Positions 1 through 6,016 of a stretch of DNA of 6,016 nt are shown here, in pieces. A program made the position numbers and the translations under genes. The DNA lies in assembly GCA_029940245.1 (NCBI GenBank), contig JAOZRF010000185.1, forward strand, positions 1 through 6,016. The letters run 5' to 3'. The notes under the pieces were generated by a model that did not search any database, was not told the DNA's origin, and saw only the letters and a list, made by a program, of their open reading frames with translations. Each line of letters opens with the position of its first letter. Position 1 is the stretch's first letter. This DNA comes from Desulfobacula sp. GTDB lineage: Bacteria > Desulfobacterota > Desulfobacteria > Desulfobacterales > Desulfobacteraceae.

Positions 1-90
1 TCCAGCATAAGTTGAAGGCGTATAGTCTATGGTGAGTCTTTTGTCTATCTACAGTCGCTGAAAGATTTTATTCAAAAGACCTTGACTTCT

Positions 91-122
91 TTTGCCAGTA
101 GTGGTGGCAAACCAAATTTGCC
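91..122. other. three complementary segments with alternative pairing
   Basis: TTTGCCA (91-97), TGGCAAA (105-111) and TTTGCC (117-122) lie in a row. The middle segment can pair with the first (7 bp, 7-nt loop) or with the last (6 bp, 5-nt loop), but not with both. Such a layout can switch RNA structure, but the stems are short and chance is a fair explanation. No gene is seen that it would control. Confidence 0.3.
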
Positions 123-142
123 GAATGGTCATGAATTGCTTT

Positions 143-180
143 ATTTATCGGAAATACCAATCCTGGTATTTCCGATAAAT
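143..180. terminator. perfect 17-bp hairpin, possible operon terminator
   Basis: The arms at 143-159 (ATTTATCGGAAATACCA) and 164-180 are exact reverse complements around the 4-nt loop ATCC. It begins 60 nt after the LysR stop in the direction of transcription and is the only strong hairpin seen in the intergenic region. On the minus strand it is not followed by a U-tract. On the plus strand a run of eight T (194-201) comes 13 nt after it, too far for a classical intrinsic terminator. It may end or stabilise the operon mRNA, or be a genome-wide palindromic repeat. The structure is certain; the role is inferred. Confidence 0.45.
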
Positions 181-240
181 GATTTGCTGACTATTTTTTT
201 TAATTTTTATTTTGCGGTGACGGAAAACGTGAATAGCTTG

Positions 241-1131
241 TTAAAGGGCTTGTCTTGCAAAATCAATGAATTTTTTACAAATAGGCGACATGGTTCTTTT
301 TTTTGAAAAGGTGAGGTAAAAAAAGCGGTTGAGGTCAAGGCCTTCTACTGACAGGGCTTTTAAACGTCCGCTATTGATATCATCCTGGACTGCAATGGTT
401 GAAAGGATGGATATCCCCGCATGATTTAATATGCTTTGAATGACAGAGACTGTATTTCCCAGGGTAATACTGGCGTTAAGATTTTTTGAGTTAAACCCTG
501 CACCATCAAAGGCTTTAAGAATGGATTGCCATGTTCCCGATCCTTTTTCCCTTGCGATAAAAGATTCTTCAAAGATTTTTGAGCAGCCAATAGATGTCTC
601 TTCTGTCCATTTGTGGTTTGCAGGAACAATCAGTTTCATTTCATCGCTCATAAGTTTTTCCTGTTTGATCTGGGGGTCATCTACTTTTGCACCGACAATG
701 CCGATTTCTATTTTTCCTTTTTTGATTTGTTGAACAATCTGCATGGTATCCCCAGCTATCACTTTAAGCGAGATATCCGGAAATTGTTTTGAAAAAGGTC
801 CAATGAGTCTGGGGATTATATATCCGGATGGAATGGTGCTGCCACCGATAAAAAGAGTTCCTTTGGCTTTTCCTAAAAAATCGTGCAAAGCAGATTCTGT
901 CTGTTCTTTGAGGCTTAAAAGACTTTTTGCGTATTGATACAGAATTTCTCCTGCTTTTGTGGGCTCTGTTATTTTTCCCAGCCGGTCTAAAAGGCGGCAT
1001 TGAAAATGCGTTTCAAGTTCTTTAATATGAAGGCTGACCGTGGGTTGAGAAAGATTAATGGCAAAAGAGGCTTTGGAAAAACTTTTATGATCAACCACTG
1101 ATACAAATACATGAAGTTGCCACAAGTCCAT
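241..1131 (-). CDS. LysR-family transcriptional regulator, resembling the selenium-associated type
   Basis: A 296-residue LysR regulator of normal length. The winged helix-turn-helix occupies about residues 1-60, with the HTH at about 18-37 (SFSKASFAINLSQPTVSLHI), followed by the dimerisation helix to about 88. The effector-binding, periplasmic-binding-like domain runs from about 90 to the end, including IGGSTIPSGYIIPRLI, GIVGAK, the REKGSGTW segment (194-201) and GISILSTIAV (239-248). The opening MDLWQLHVFVSVVDHKSFSKA, the STIP segment and the KKRTMSP segment near the end recall the NCBI class called selenium metabolism-associated LysR regulator, common in Desulfobacterota; this is from memory and the effector is unknown. 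AAAGGA lies 5 nt before the ATG and overlaps the end of coaD, and the stop-to-start gap is one base (TAAAATG), so it is translated from the coaD transcript. LysR proteins usually regulate a divergent neighbour, but no divergent gene is present here. Confidence 0.9.
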   Translation of the reverse strand: MDLWQLHVFVSVVDHKSFSKASFAINLSQPTVSLHIKELETHFQCRLLDRLGKITEPTKAGEILYQYAKSLLSLKEQTESALHDFLGKAKGTLFIGGSTIPSGYIIPRLIGPFSKQFPDISLKVIAGDTMQIVQQIKKGKIEIGIVGAKVDDPQIKQEKLMSDEMKLIVPANHKWTEETSIGCSKIFEESFIAREKGSGTWQSILKAFDGAGFNSKNLNASITLGNTVSVIQSILNHAGISILSTIAVQDDINSGRLKALSVEGLDLNRFFYLTFSKKRTMSPICKKFIDFARQAL

Positions 1132-1132
1132 T

Positions 1133-1633
1133 TTATTCCTTTGTTTCAGGGTATTTTTCCATCATTTTTATATGGACTGCCCTGGGAACCATATCACTGA
1201 TATCTCCGCCAAACTGTGCTGCTTCCTTGATAATGGAAGAGCTTGTGAAAATCCATCTGAACCCGGTCATCAGGAATACAGATTGCACCTCCTTGTTCAA
1301 TTTTCTGTTCATTAATGCCATCTGAAATTCACTTTCAAAATCAGACAGAGCTCTCATCCCCCGGATAATGGCCACGGCATTTTTCATTTTTGCGTAATCC
1401 ACAAGAAGCCCGCCAAAAGAATCTACCAGAACGGATTTGCTGCCGTTAAAGCTTTGTTTGATCATTTTTACCCTTTCATCCATGGTAAACAATACTTTTT
1501 TGTTAGGATTATGCAACACTGCAATAATAACTTCGTCAAAAATATCAAGAGCCCTTTCAATAATGTCAATATGGCCGTTTGTCAGGGGGTCGAAAGAACC
1601 GGGGTAGATGGCTGTCTTTTTTTTGGCTGTCAT
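1133..1633 (-). CDS. coaD: phosphopantetheine adenylyltransferase CoaD
   Basis: A 166-residue cytoplasmic enzyme that transfers AMP from ATP to 4'-phosphopantetheine to give dephospho-CoA, the penultimate step of coenzyme A synthesis. It belongs to the cytidylyltransferase-like nucleotidyltransferase fold. Visible motifs are IYPGSFDPLTNGH (9-21) with the nucleotide-binding T18-N-G-H21, the substrate-binding RGMRALSDFESEFQMALMN (91-109), and the serine loop WIFTSSSIIKEAA (127-139), which contacts ATP phosphates. The last reads TSSS instead of the commoner ISSS; I regard this as ordinary lineage variation because the serines are kept. Length is normal (family about 155-170). The start has AAGGA at 1648-1644 with a 10-nt spacer. 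The next gene, a LysR regulator, begins one base after the coaD stop. Confidence 0.96.
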   Translation of the reverse strand: MTAKKKTAIYPGSFDPLTNGHIDIIERALDIFDEVIIAVLHNPNKKVLFTMDERVKMIKQSFNGSKSVLVDSFGGLLVDYAKMKNAVAIIRGMRALSDFESEFQMALMNRKLNKEVQSVFLMTGFRWIFTSSSIIKEAAQFGGDISDMVPRAVHIKMMEKYPETKE

Positions 1634-1650
1634 GGATGAGGGATCCTTTT

Positions 1651-2193
1651 TTAAGTTTTTTTAATAAAAGAAATATTTGTTTTTGAGTATTTTTTTTGTC
1701 TGTAAATGTCAAGGATTGAAAATTTTATTTCAAGATTTTCTTTGCAGGATTGTTCAGCAATGATGATGCAATCCTCATTAAGCAGATCAGTAAATGATTT
1801 TTTCTGAAGGATTACTTCAATATACCCTTTTCCATAAGGCGGATCAATGAATACAAGATCAAACCTCTGTCCATCAAGCCTTTTGGGGAAAGAGTCCTTG
1901 ATGATATCGCAGCATATCACTACCGTCTTTTCTTTAAGCCGGCACAGTTCAAGATTTTTATGGATGATATCACAGGAGATATCAATAAAGGTGGCATGGC
2001 AGGCCCCCCGGCTTAAGGCTTCTATACCTAACGCACCAGTTCCGGCAAAAAGATCAAGCACCGTTGCCTTTTTTACTTTCTGGCCCAGTATGTTAAAAAC
2101 AGCCTCCCGGGTTCGATCAGATGTGGGGCGGATTTTACTATCCGGAAGTTTGACAAGATTTCTGCCTTTGAAATGGCCGCTGATGACTCTCAT
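1651..2193 (-). CDS. rsmD: 16S rRNA (guanine(966)-N(2))-methyltransferase RsmD
   Basis: A 180-residue cytoplasmic enzyme that uses S-adenosylmethionine to methylate N2 of G966 in 16S rRNA during 30S assembly. It is full length for the family. The N-terminal MRVISGHFKGRNL and the RPTSDRTREAVFNIL segment (22-36) are RsmD hallmarks. SAM-binding motif I is LDLFAGTGALGIEALSRGA (46-64), and the catalytic N-methyltransferase motif IV is DPPY (117-120). The C-terminal KKYSKTNISF corresponds to the usual YG.T.ISF ending. The ATG lies 4 nt after the ntrX stop with no recognisable Shine-Dalgarno sequence, so translation probably depends on ribosomes finishing ntrX. The coaD gene follows after 17 nt, an rsmD-coaD pairing found in many bacteria. 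Nothing in the sequence suggests loss of function. Confidence 0.95.
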   Translation of the reverse strand: MRVISGHFKGRNLVKLPDSKIRPTSDRTREAVFNILGQKVKKATVLDLFAGTGALGIEALSRGACHATFIDISCDIIHKNLELCRLKEKTVVICCDIIKDSFPKRLDGQRFDLVFIDPPYGKGYIEVILQKKSFTDLLNEDCIIIAEQSCKENLEIKFSILDIYRQKKYSKTNISFIKKT

Positions 2194-2197
2194 GAAG

Positions 2198-3544
2198 TTA
2201 ATGAATTATCTTTTTTATATATTTTACAGATGTTCCAAGTTTTTTAGCCGCAGAAATTAAATCACCGCTCTCAATCTCAAGTTTTTTTTTTATAAAGTCC
2301 CTTTCAAATTGTTTTTTGGCCTGGAGCAGATCATCGTTATAAACTAGGAGGTCTTTTTCAGTCAATTTGACGGGTTTGTAGACTGTATTATAGGGTTCGG
2401 GTATGTCTGCCGCATCAATATGATCTTTTTCAAGCATTATTGAAAGCCGTTCCAAAAGGTTTTTCAACTCCCTTACATTGCCATGCCATTCGTAATCAAC
2501 AAGAAGGTTCAGAGCATTTTCAGATATGGTTTTTTTCTTTTCTGAAGATTGTTTAGATAATTTTTCAAGAAATGTGTCCACGAGCAGTGGTATGTCTTCT
2601 TTTCTATCCTTTAAAGGAGGAACAAAAATGGGTATCACATTTAGCCTGAAATAAAGGTCTTTTCTGAAATTACCGGCTTCAATTTCTTGTTCAAGATTTT
2701 TATTTGATGAAGCGATAAGACGGAAATTCATGTGAAGCGTTCTTCCACTGCCTATTCTCTGGAAGGTTTTTGATTCAAGGGCTCTTAAAATTTTTGCCTG
2801 GGTATTGATATTCATATCGCCAATTTCATCAAGGAAAAGAGTTCCTTCCGAGGCCAGCTCAAATTTACCTTTATTTTTGGACGTTGCTTCTTCAAAAGCG
2901 CCTTTTTCATGGCCAAAGAGTTCGCTGTCAAGTTTTTCTTCCGGGATGGCTGCACAATTTATGATGATAAAAGGTTGTTCAGGTCTTAAGCTGAACTGAT
3001 GGATGGTTCTGGCAACCATTTCTTTGCCTGTCCCATTCTCCCCTGTAATCAGGATAGAAGCATTTGAAGGCGCAGCATTCATGATTTCTCTATACAGTTT
3101 CCGGACAGCAGGGCTGGTTCCGGTAATGGAGTTTTTTTCTATAGTTTTTTTCCGCAGGTATATATTTTCTTCTTCGAGTTTTCTAAAATTCAGAGCATTA
3201 TTGATGGTGACCATGACCTTGTCAATGGACAATGGCTTTTCAAGAAAATCATAAGCGCCTGATTTTGTAGCATCAACCGCAGCTTCAATGGTGCCGTGGC
3301 CTGTAATCATCACCACAGGAAGATTGGGCGAGTTTTTTTTAATTTCTTTTAGGGTTTCAATCCCATCCATCCCCGGCATCCAGATATCAAGAAGAACAAT
3401 GTCAGGGGATTCGGTCTCAATTTTTTTTAAAGCTTCATACCCGTTATAGGCATGAATGACTTCAAATCCATCGTCTGAAAGAATTCCTTTAAGGGATTCT
3501 ATTATAGTTACCTCGTCATCAACAATCAAAACAGCGGGATACAT
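2198..3544 (-). CDS. ntrX: NtrX-type AAA+ response regulator with altered GAFTGA motif
   Basis: A 448-residue protein with the usual three-domain layout. The receiver domain (1-120) has acidic pocket D9/D10, phosphoacceptor D53 in LLDIWMPGMDG, T81 and K103. The AAA+ domain (about 138-375) has Walker A GENGTGKE at 168-175, Walker B GTLFLDEIG at 234-242, sensor I ASSN at 278-281, arginine-finger candidates R294 and R300, and GNVREL at 355-360. A C-terminal Fis-like helix-turn-helix lies at about 425-448. Two things are odd. The sigma-54 contact loop reads GAFEEA (215-220) rather than GAFTGA, and the recognition helix ends TSVKYIKKIIH rather than the usual RSxLYRK pattern. ATPase residues are kept, so it may hydrolyse ATP and oligomerise yet be weak or inactive with sigma-54. 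The start is firm: AGGAG lies 6 nt upstream at 3555-3551. The neighbouring NtrY kinase is the expected partner. The NtrX name rests on domain order, sequence style and that neighbour; the target genes are not apparent. Confidence 0.88.
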   Translation of the reverse strand: MYPAVLIVDDEVTIIESLKGILSDDGFEVIHAYNGYEALKKIETESPDIVLLDIWMPGMDGIETLKEIKKNSPNLPVVMITGHGTIEAAVDATKSGAYDFLEKPLSIDKVMVTINNALNFRKLEEENIYLRKKTIEKNSITGTSPAVRKLYREIMNAAPSNASILITGENGTGKEMVARTIHQFSLRPEQPFIIINCAAIPEEKLDSELFGHEKGAFEEATSKNKGKFELASEGTLFLDEIGDMNINTQAKILRALESKTFQRIGSGRTLHMNFRLIASSNKNLEQEIEAGNFRKDLYFRLNVIPIFVPPLKDRKEDIPLLVDTFLEKLSKQSSEKKKTISENALNLLVDYEWHGNVRELKNLLERLSIMLEKDHIDAADIPEPYNTVYKPVKLTEKDLLVYNDDLLQAKKQFERDFIKKKLEIESGDLISAAKKLGTSVKYIKKIIH

Positions 3545-3571
3545 TTTTTTCTCCTATAATAGATTGAATCA

Positions 3572-5782
3572 TCAAGCCGGAAGCTCAATAATGAATTTTG
3601 CACCTTTGGGATCATTATCCTGAACCCTTATTACACCATTATGATCAGAAATAATAGAGTTAACAATGGCAAGTCCCAGTCCCATACCTGATTTTTTGGT
3701 AGAAAAATAAGGCTCAAACAATCTGGTTTTTTCATTATCTGATATGCCTTTACCACTATCAGCAATTTCAATTCTGACAATTTTTAAAATTTCATCAAAG
3801 GAAACATCAATAAGGATCATTCCTTCTTTATTTACCGCATATACGGCATTGTCAATCAGGTTGATAAATGCCTGTTTCATATGCTGGTGATCCAGTTTCA
3901 GCACTGGAATATTCTGGCCAAAACTGGATCTGATATCCATTTTTTCAAGGCCGTCCCGGTACAGCGCAATGGTTTCAAGAATAATATTTTCAATTCTGCA
4001 TTGGGCAACATTTGCATCAGGAAATTTGGCAAAAGCAGCAAACTGGTTGACAAGGTTTCTGATCAGGTCCACATGTTCCACAATGGTGTCAGTACAATTG
4101 GTGAAAATATCTTCATTGATTTGTTTCCCATATTTACGCTTCAGCCGTTGGGCCGACAATTTTATCGGTGTCAGGGGATTTTTCACCTCATGGGCAATTC
4201 TCCTGGCAACCTCTCTCCATGCAGCGACTCGCTGGGCCTTTTCAAGCTCGGTGACATCATCAAAAACCAGAACTGCACCGACATCTTGATTCAGATCATC
4301 TTTGAGGGTATTAAAATTTAAAGAAAAATGTTTGGGATTTCCTGAGATAGTTGCGGAAAGTGGAATTTCAAGTGTTTTATGGCCCTTGGCAACCTGGTCA
4401 TAAATTTTATCGGCAATCTGTAAGTGTTCTTTTTTTAAAACATTTTTATAATTCTGATTTAAAATAACAAGACTGTCAATATTCAGCATGGATTCAGCAG
4501 CCTTGTTAATGGTTGTTATGGTTCCTTTGTTATCAACAGATATTACACCCGCAGAAATATTTTTTAAAACAATTTCAATGTATCGACGGCTTTTTTCAAG
4601 TTCGGAATTCTGTTGTTTGAGCATCTCACCGGAAAGCGCAATTTGTTCCCTTCCCGTGGCAAGCTCTTTGGTCATTAAATTAAATGATTTGATAAGGGTC
4701 CCTATTTCATCGTCCGTTTGAAAGTCAATTTGATAGTTCAAATCTCCATCTGTAACCCTTTGAGTGCCTTCGGCAAATTTCATTATGGGAATTGTAATGG
4801 ATTTTGCCAGTTGAAAGCCAAACCAGATAGCACAGAAAATAACCAGAAGGGCAACAATTGACAGCGCAATATAATAGGATATCAGTGCGGGTTGTTTGGC
4901 CAGTTTGAGTTGGTGATATTCTTCAATTCCTTTTAAAATTGCCTGCAGGTTTTCAGACAGTTCAGGTGTTATCAGGGTGGTTATAACAATGAAGGCCCTG
5001 GCTTTTTTGGGATCACTTCCAAAAGGTATGGCTGCAATAGTTCTTAAAAATTCTCCTTCTTTTATATTTTGGGAAATCGTGTGGGTGTTACGTCCTTGCG
5101 GGATACCGGTTAAGTCATTACTGGATAAAAGACCAAAATGAAGGCTTTCCAATTCATTTGCAAGAGACAGGCTGACACGTCTGGCATCAGAGGTATAAAT
5201 TTCCACAGCATGCCTGTTAAATGCCCTTTGTATGACCTGGGAGTATCGGGTCAGTTTTGTTTCATTCCCTTTTTCTAAAAGCTTTCGGGAGTCTATTTGG
5301 AATGTGGCTCTTTTGGCAAAGAACTCATTTTTTTCCTCAATATATTCATAAAGTTTTTGGCCAACAGCCAATGAACTGTTAAAGGTTTGTTCAACTGGAG
5401 CATTAAACCAGAAAGTCACGCTGGTAGAAATAAACTGAATGGAGAAAAAGAAAAGAACCGTTGTAGGCAGAAGAGCAAGTATAATAAATGCAGAGATCAG
5501 CCTGGTTTTAAGTTTATACCCGAAAATATGATTCTTTTTTTCATAGTACAGCTTTGCAAGATTTCTAAAGACCAGTAAAAGCAAAGCCAGCAGCAGCAAT
5601 AAGTTTGTGTTTATCAGTATAAACATTAATACTGCGCTGGATAGGGGCAAATCACTGCCAAAATTGGTGATGCGGGTTTCAATAAAAGTCAGGACCCCGA
5701 CAGCAATCAGAATAATGAGGATTAAAATACCTTCTTTTTTTTTCCTGGATTGTTCGTCTTTTATATGTTTTGATTCAGACAT
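3572..5782 (-). CDS. ntrY: NtrY-type transmembrane sensor histidine kinase
   Basis: A 736-residue kinase counted from the ATG at 5782. A TTG at 5800 would add six residues; ATG is preferred, although both have poor ribosome sites (only TGAG about 9 nt before the ATG). Three N-terminal membrane segments lie near residues 18-36, 49-72 and 95-118. A periplasmic region of about 180 residues follows, then a fourth segment near 301-323. Next come a HAMP linker (about 321-374), a short coiled region, and a PAS domain (about 395-505). The HisKA helix carries the phosphoacceptor His531 in RRIAHEVKNPLTPIKLSAQR, a stretch typical of NtrY. The HATPase domain has an N box around N641/N645, G1 DSGKG at 675-679, an F box FEPYFSTK at 689-696 and G2 GMGLGL at 699-704, so all catalytic boxes are intact. 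It should autophosphorylate and pass phosphate to the NtrX regulator encoded 27 nt downstream. The ligand is unknown; a nitrogen or redox cue is only a family expectation. Confidence 0.92.
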   Translation of the reverse strand: MSESKHIKDEQSRKKKEGILILIILIAVGVLTFIETRITNFGSDLPLSSAVLMFILINTNLLLLLALLLLVFRNLAKLYYEKKNHIFGYKLKTRLISAFIILALLPTTVLFFFSIQFISTSVTFWFNAPVEQTFNSSLAVGQKLYEYIEEKNEFFAKRATFQIDSRKLLEKGNETKLTRYSQVIQRAFNRHAVEIYTSDARRVSLSLANELESLHFGLLSSNDLTGIPQGRNTHTISQNIKEGEFLRTIAAIPFGSDPKKARAFIVITTLITPELSENLQAILKGIEEYHQLKLAKQPALISYYIALSIVALLVIFCAIWFGFQLAKSITIPIMKFAEGTQRVTDGDLNYQIDFQTDDEIGTLIKSFNLMTKELATGREQIALSGEMLKQQNSELEKSRRYIEIVLKNISAGVISVDNKGTITTINKAAESMLNIDSLVILNQNYKNVLKKEHLQIADKIYDQVAKGHKTLEIPLSATISGNPKHFSLNFNTLKDDLNQDVGAVLVFDDVTELEKAQRVAAWREVARRIAHEVKNPLTPIKLSAQRLKRKYGKQINEDIFTNCTDTIVEHVDLIRNLVNQFAAFAKFPDANVAQCRIENIILETIALYRDGLEKMDIRSSFGQNIPVLKLDHQHMKQAFINLIDNAVYAVNKEGMILIDVSFDEILKIVRIEIADSGKGISDNEKTRLFEPYFSTKKSGMGLGLAIVNSIISDHNGVIRVQDNDPKGAKFIIELPA

Positions 5783-5812
5783 TATTTTAATCTCAGGCAA
5801 GATTCAGACATT
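5772..5812. repeat. 12-bp direct repeat spanning the ntrY start
   Basis: GATTCAGACATT occurs at 5772-5783 and again at 5801-5812, an offset of 29 bp. On the minus strand each copy reads AATGTCTGAATC, so each contains an ATG followed by the same three codons' worth of sequence. Because 29 is not a multiple of three, the two ATGs are in different frames: the lower one starts ntrY and the upper one starts a nine-residue ORF. The copies are exact over 12 bp and the sequence between them is unrelated. Confidence 0.8.
5782..5811 (-). CDS. possible 9-residue leader ORF upstream of ntrY
   Basis: The ATG at 5811 opens a ten-codon frame reading MSESCLRLK and then TAA. The last A of the stop is the first A of the ntrY ATG (TAATG, 5784-5780). 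It begins 8 nt after the DUF4390 stop. Its first nucleotides (ATGTCTGAATC) are identical to the first nucleotides of ntrY because of a 12-bp direct repeat. There is no clear Shine-Dalgarno sequence ahead of it. It could be translated and couple ntrY translation to the upstream gene, or be a by-product of a small duplication. No function is claimed. Confidence 0.25.
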   Translation of the reverse strand: MSESCLRLK

Positions 5813-5819
5813 GTGGATA

Positions 5820-6016
5820 CTAATAGGTAAAATTAATTAAATACCAATTTGTTTCAAAATCCCAAAAAGAGACAAAAAATAAAATAGTATGAAGCGATAA
5901 GGGTAAGGTGACTCGATCAAGTTTGGCCTTGATCTTGAGCTGGTATTTATCCCCTTTCACAAGTTGATTCAATGGGATAATTTTTAAATTGTCAATTTCA
6001 GTCATCAAAGATTTTG
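5820..6016 (-). CDS. DUF4390 domain protein, C-terminal part (5' end outside window)
   Basis: The last 64 codons of a gene that is open through the right edge and ends at a TAG at 5822-5820. The ATG at 6005 and TTG at 6008 are probably internal, because the frame stays open upstream of them and the visible part looks like the end of a longer domain. What is seen is a KGDKYQLKIKAKLDRVTLP strand-like segment, then a hydrophobic LHTILFFVSFWDFETNWY stretch, ending in NFTY. From memory, this LP...L....S.WDFET.W pattern is the C-terminal signature of DUF4390, a family of predicted exported proteins of unknown biochemical function that is often encoded directly upstream of ntrY in beta- and deltaproteobacteria. 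The kinase gene follows in the same direction within 40 nt, which fits that context. Function is unknown; a role in the NtrYX signalling module is inferred only from gene order. Any signal peptide would be outside the window. Confidence 0.75.
   Translation of the reverse strand, partial: KSLMTEIDNLKIIPLNQLVKGDKYQLKIKAKLDRVTLPLSLHTILFFVSFWDFETNWYLINFTY

Larger units (their letters stand above)
1..240. other. intergenic region downstream of the operon
   Basis: No convincing gene is seen on either strand. The plus-strand frame from 82 has no ribosome site or recognisable protein, runs through the hairpin and ends antisense to the LysR gene, so I do not call it. At the left edge a plus-strand frame is open from outside the window and stops at TGA 33-35 after QHKLKAYSLW; it could be the end of an unseen gene but is too short to identify. 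The region is more T-rich near 194-215 than its surroundings. Confidence 0.6.

Noticed and set aside
3..35. Plus-strand edge frame ending QHKLKAYSLW, considered as the end of a transposase
   Set aside because: Ten codons are too few to identify, and no terminal inverted repeat or target duplication could be shown.
82..306. Plus-strand 74-codon frame in the left intergenic region
   Set aside because: No ribosome site, low-complexity sequence translated from the hairpin and T-run, and its end is antisense to the LysR gene.
1847..2260. Plus-strand 137-codon frame
   Set aside because: It is antisense to rsmD motifs I and IV and the end of ntrX, so it is explained as a shadow of them.
3555..3560. 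TATAAT on the plus strand in the ntrY-ntrX gap
   Set aside because: It points against the operon, has no matching -35 element, and arises from the complement of the ntrX ribosome-site region.
3881..4321. Plus-strand 146-codon frame
   Set aside because: It lies wholly antisense to the conserved HisKA and PAS coding region of ntrY and has no recognisable domain.
1..6016. CRISPR arrays, tRNA or rRNA genes, defence or toxin-antitoxin systems
   Set aside because: No spaced repeats, cloverleaf-like segments or matching protein families were seen.

Overview
The window is about 40% G+C by eye and densely coded. Every convincing gene lies on the minus strand. The gene set and protein style point to a Desulfobacterales-like deltaproteobacterium (Desulfobacterota): a DUF4390-NtrY-NtrX module, a lysine-rich CoaD with a GFRW-TSSS active-site segment, and a LysR of the type associated with selenium metabolism. 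This placement is an inference from family resemblance, because no 16S or other marker is present.

Layout in the direction of transcription (right to left): the 3' end of a DUF4390 gene running off the right edge (6016-5820); a possible nine-residue leader ORF (5811-5782) whose stop overlaps the next start; an NtrY-type membrane histidine kinase (5782-3572); an NtrX-type AAA+ response regulator (3544-2198); rsmD (2193-1651); coaD (1633-1133); and a LysR-family regulator (1131-241). The gaps from the kinase to the LysR gene are 27, 4, 17 and 1 nt. No promoter or terminator is visible between the genes, so they are probably one transcript whose promoter lies beyond the right edge. Positions 1-240 hold no convincing gene but contain a perfect 17-bp hairpin that may close the operon.

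NtrY and NtrX form a two-component pair that senses a signal at the membrane and passes phosphate to a DNA-binding regulator. The DUF4390 protein upstream may belong to that sensory unit. RsmD (16S rRNA m2G966 methylation) and CoaD (coenzyme A synthesis) are housekeeping enzymes that often sit side by side in bacteria. The LysR regulator at the end is separated from coaD by a single base.

No wholly new system is evident. The points most worth a second look are in the regulator pair. The NtrX protein has GAFEEA where sigma-54 activators have GAFTGA, and its C-terminal helix-turn-helix is divergent. A run of ten A just before that helix-turn-helix would truncate the protein if it slipped by one base in either direction. 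The start of ntrY carries a 12-bp direct repeat that duplicates the start region and creates a leader ORF with a TAATG stop/start overlap.
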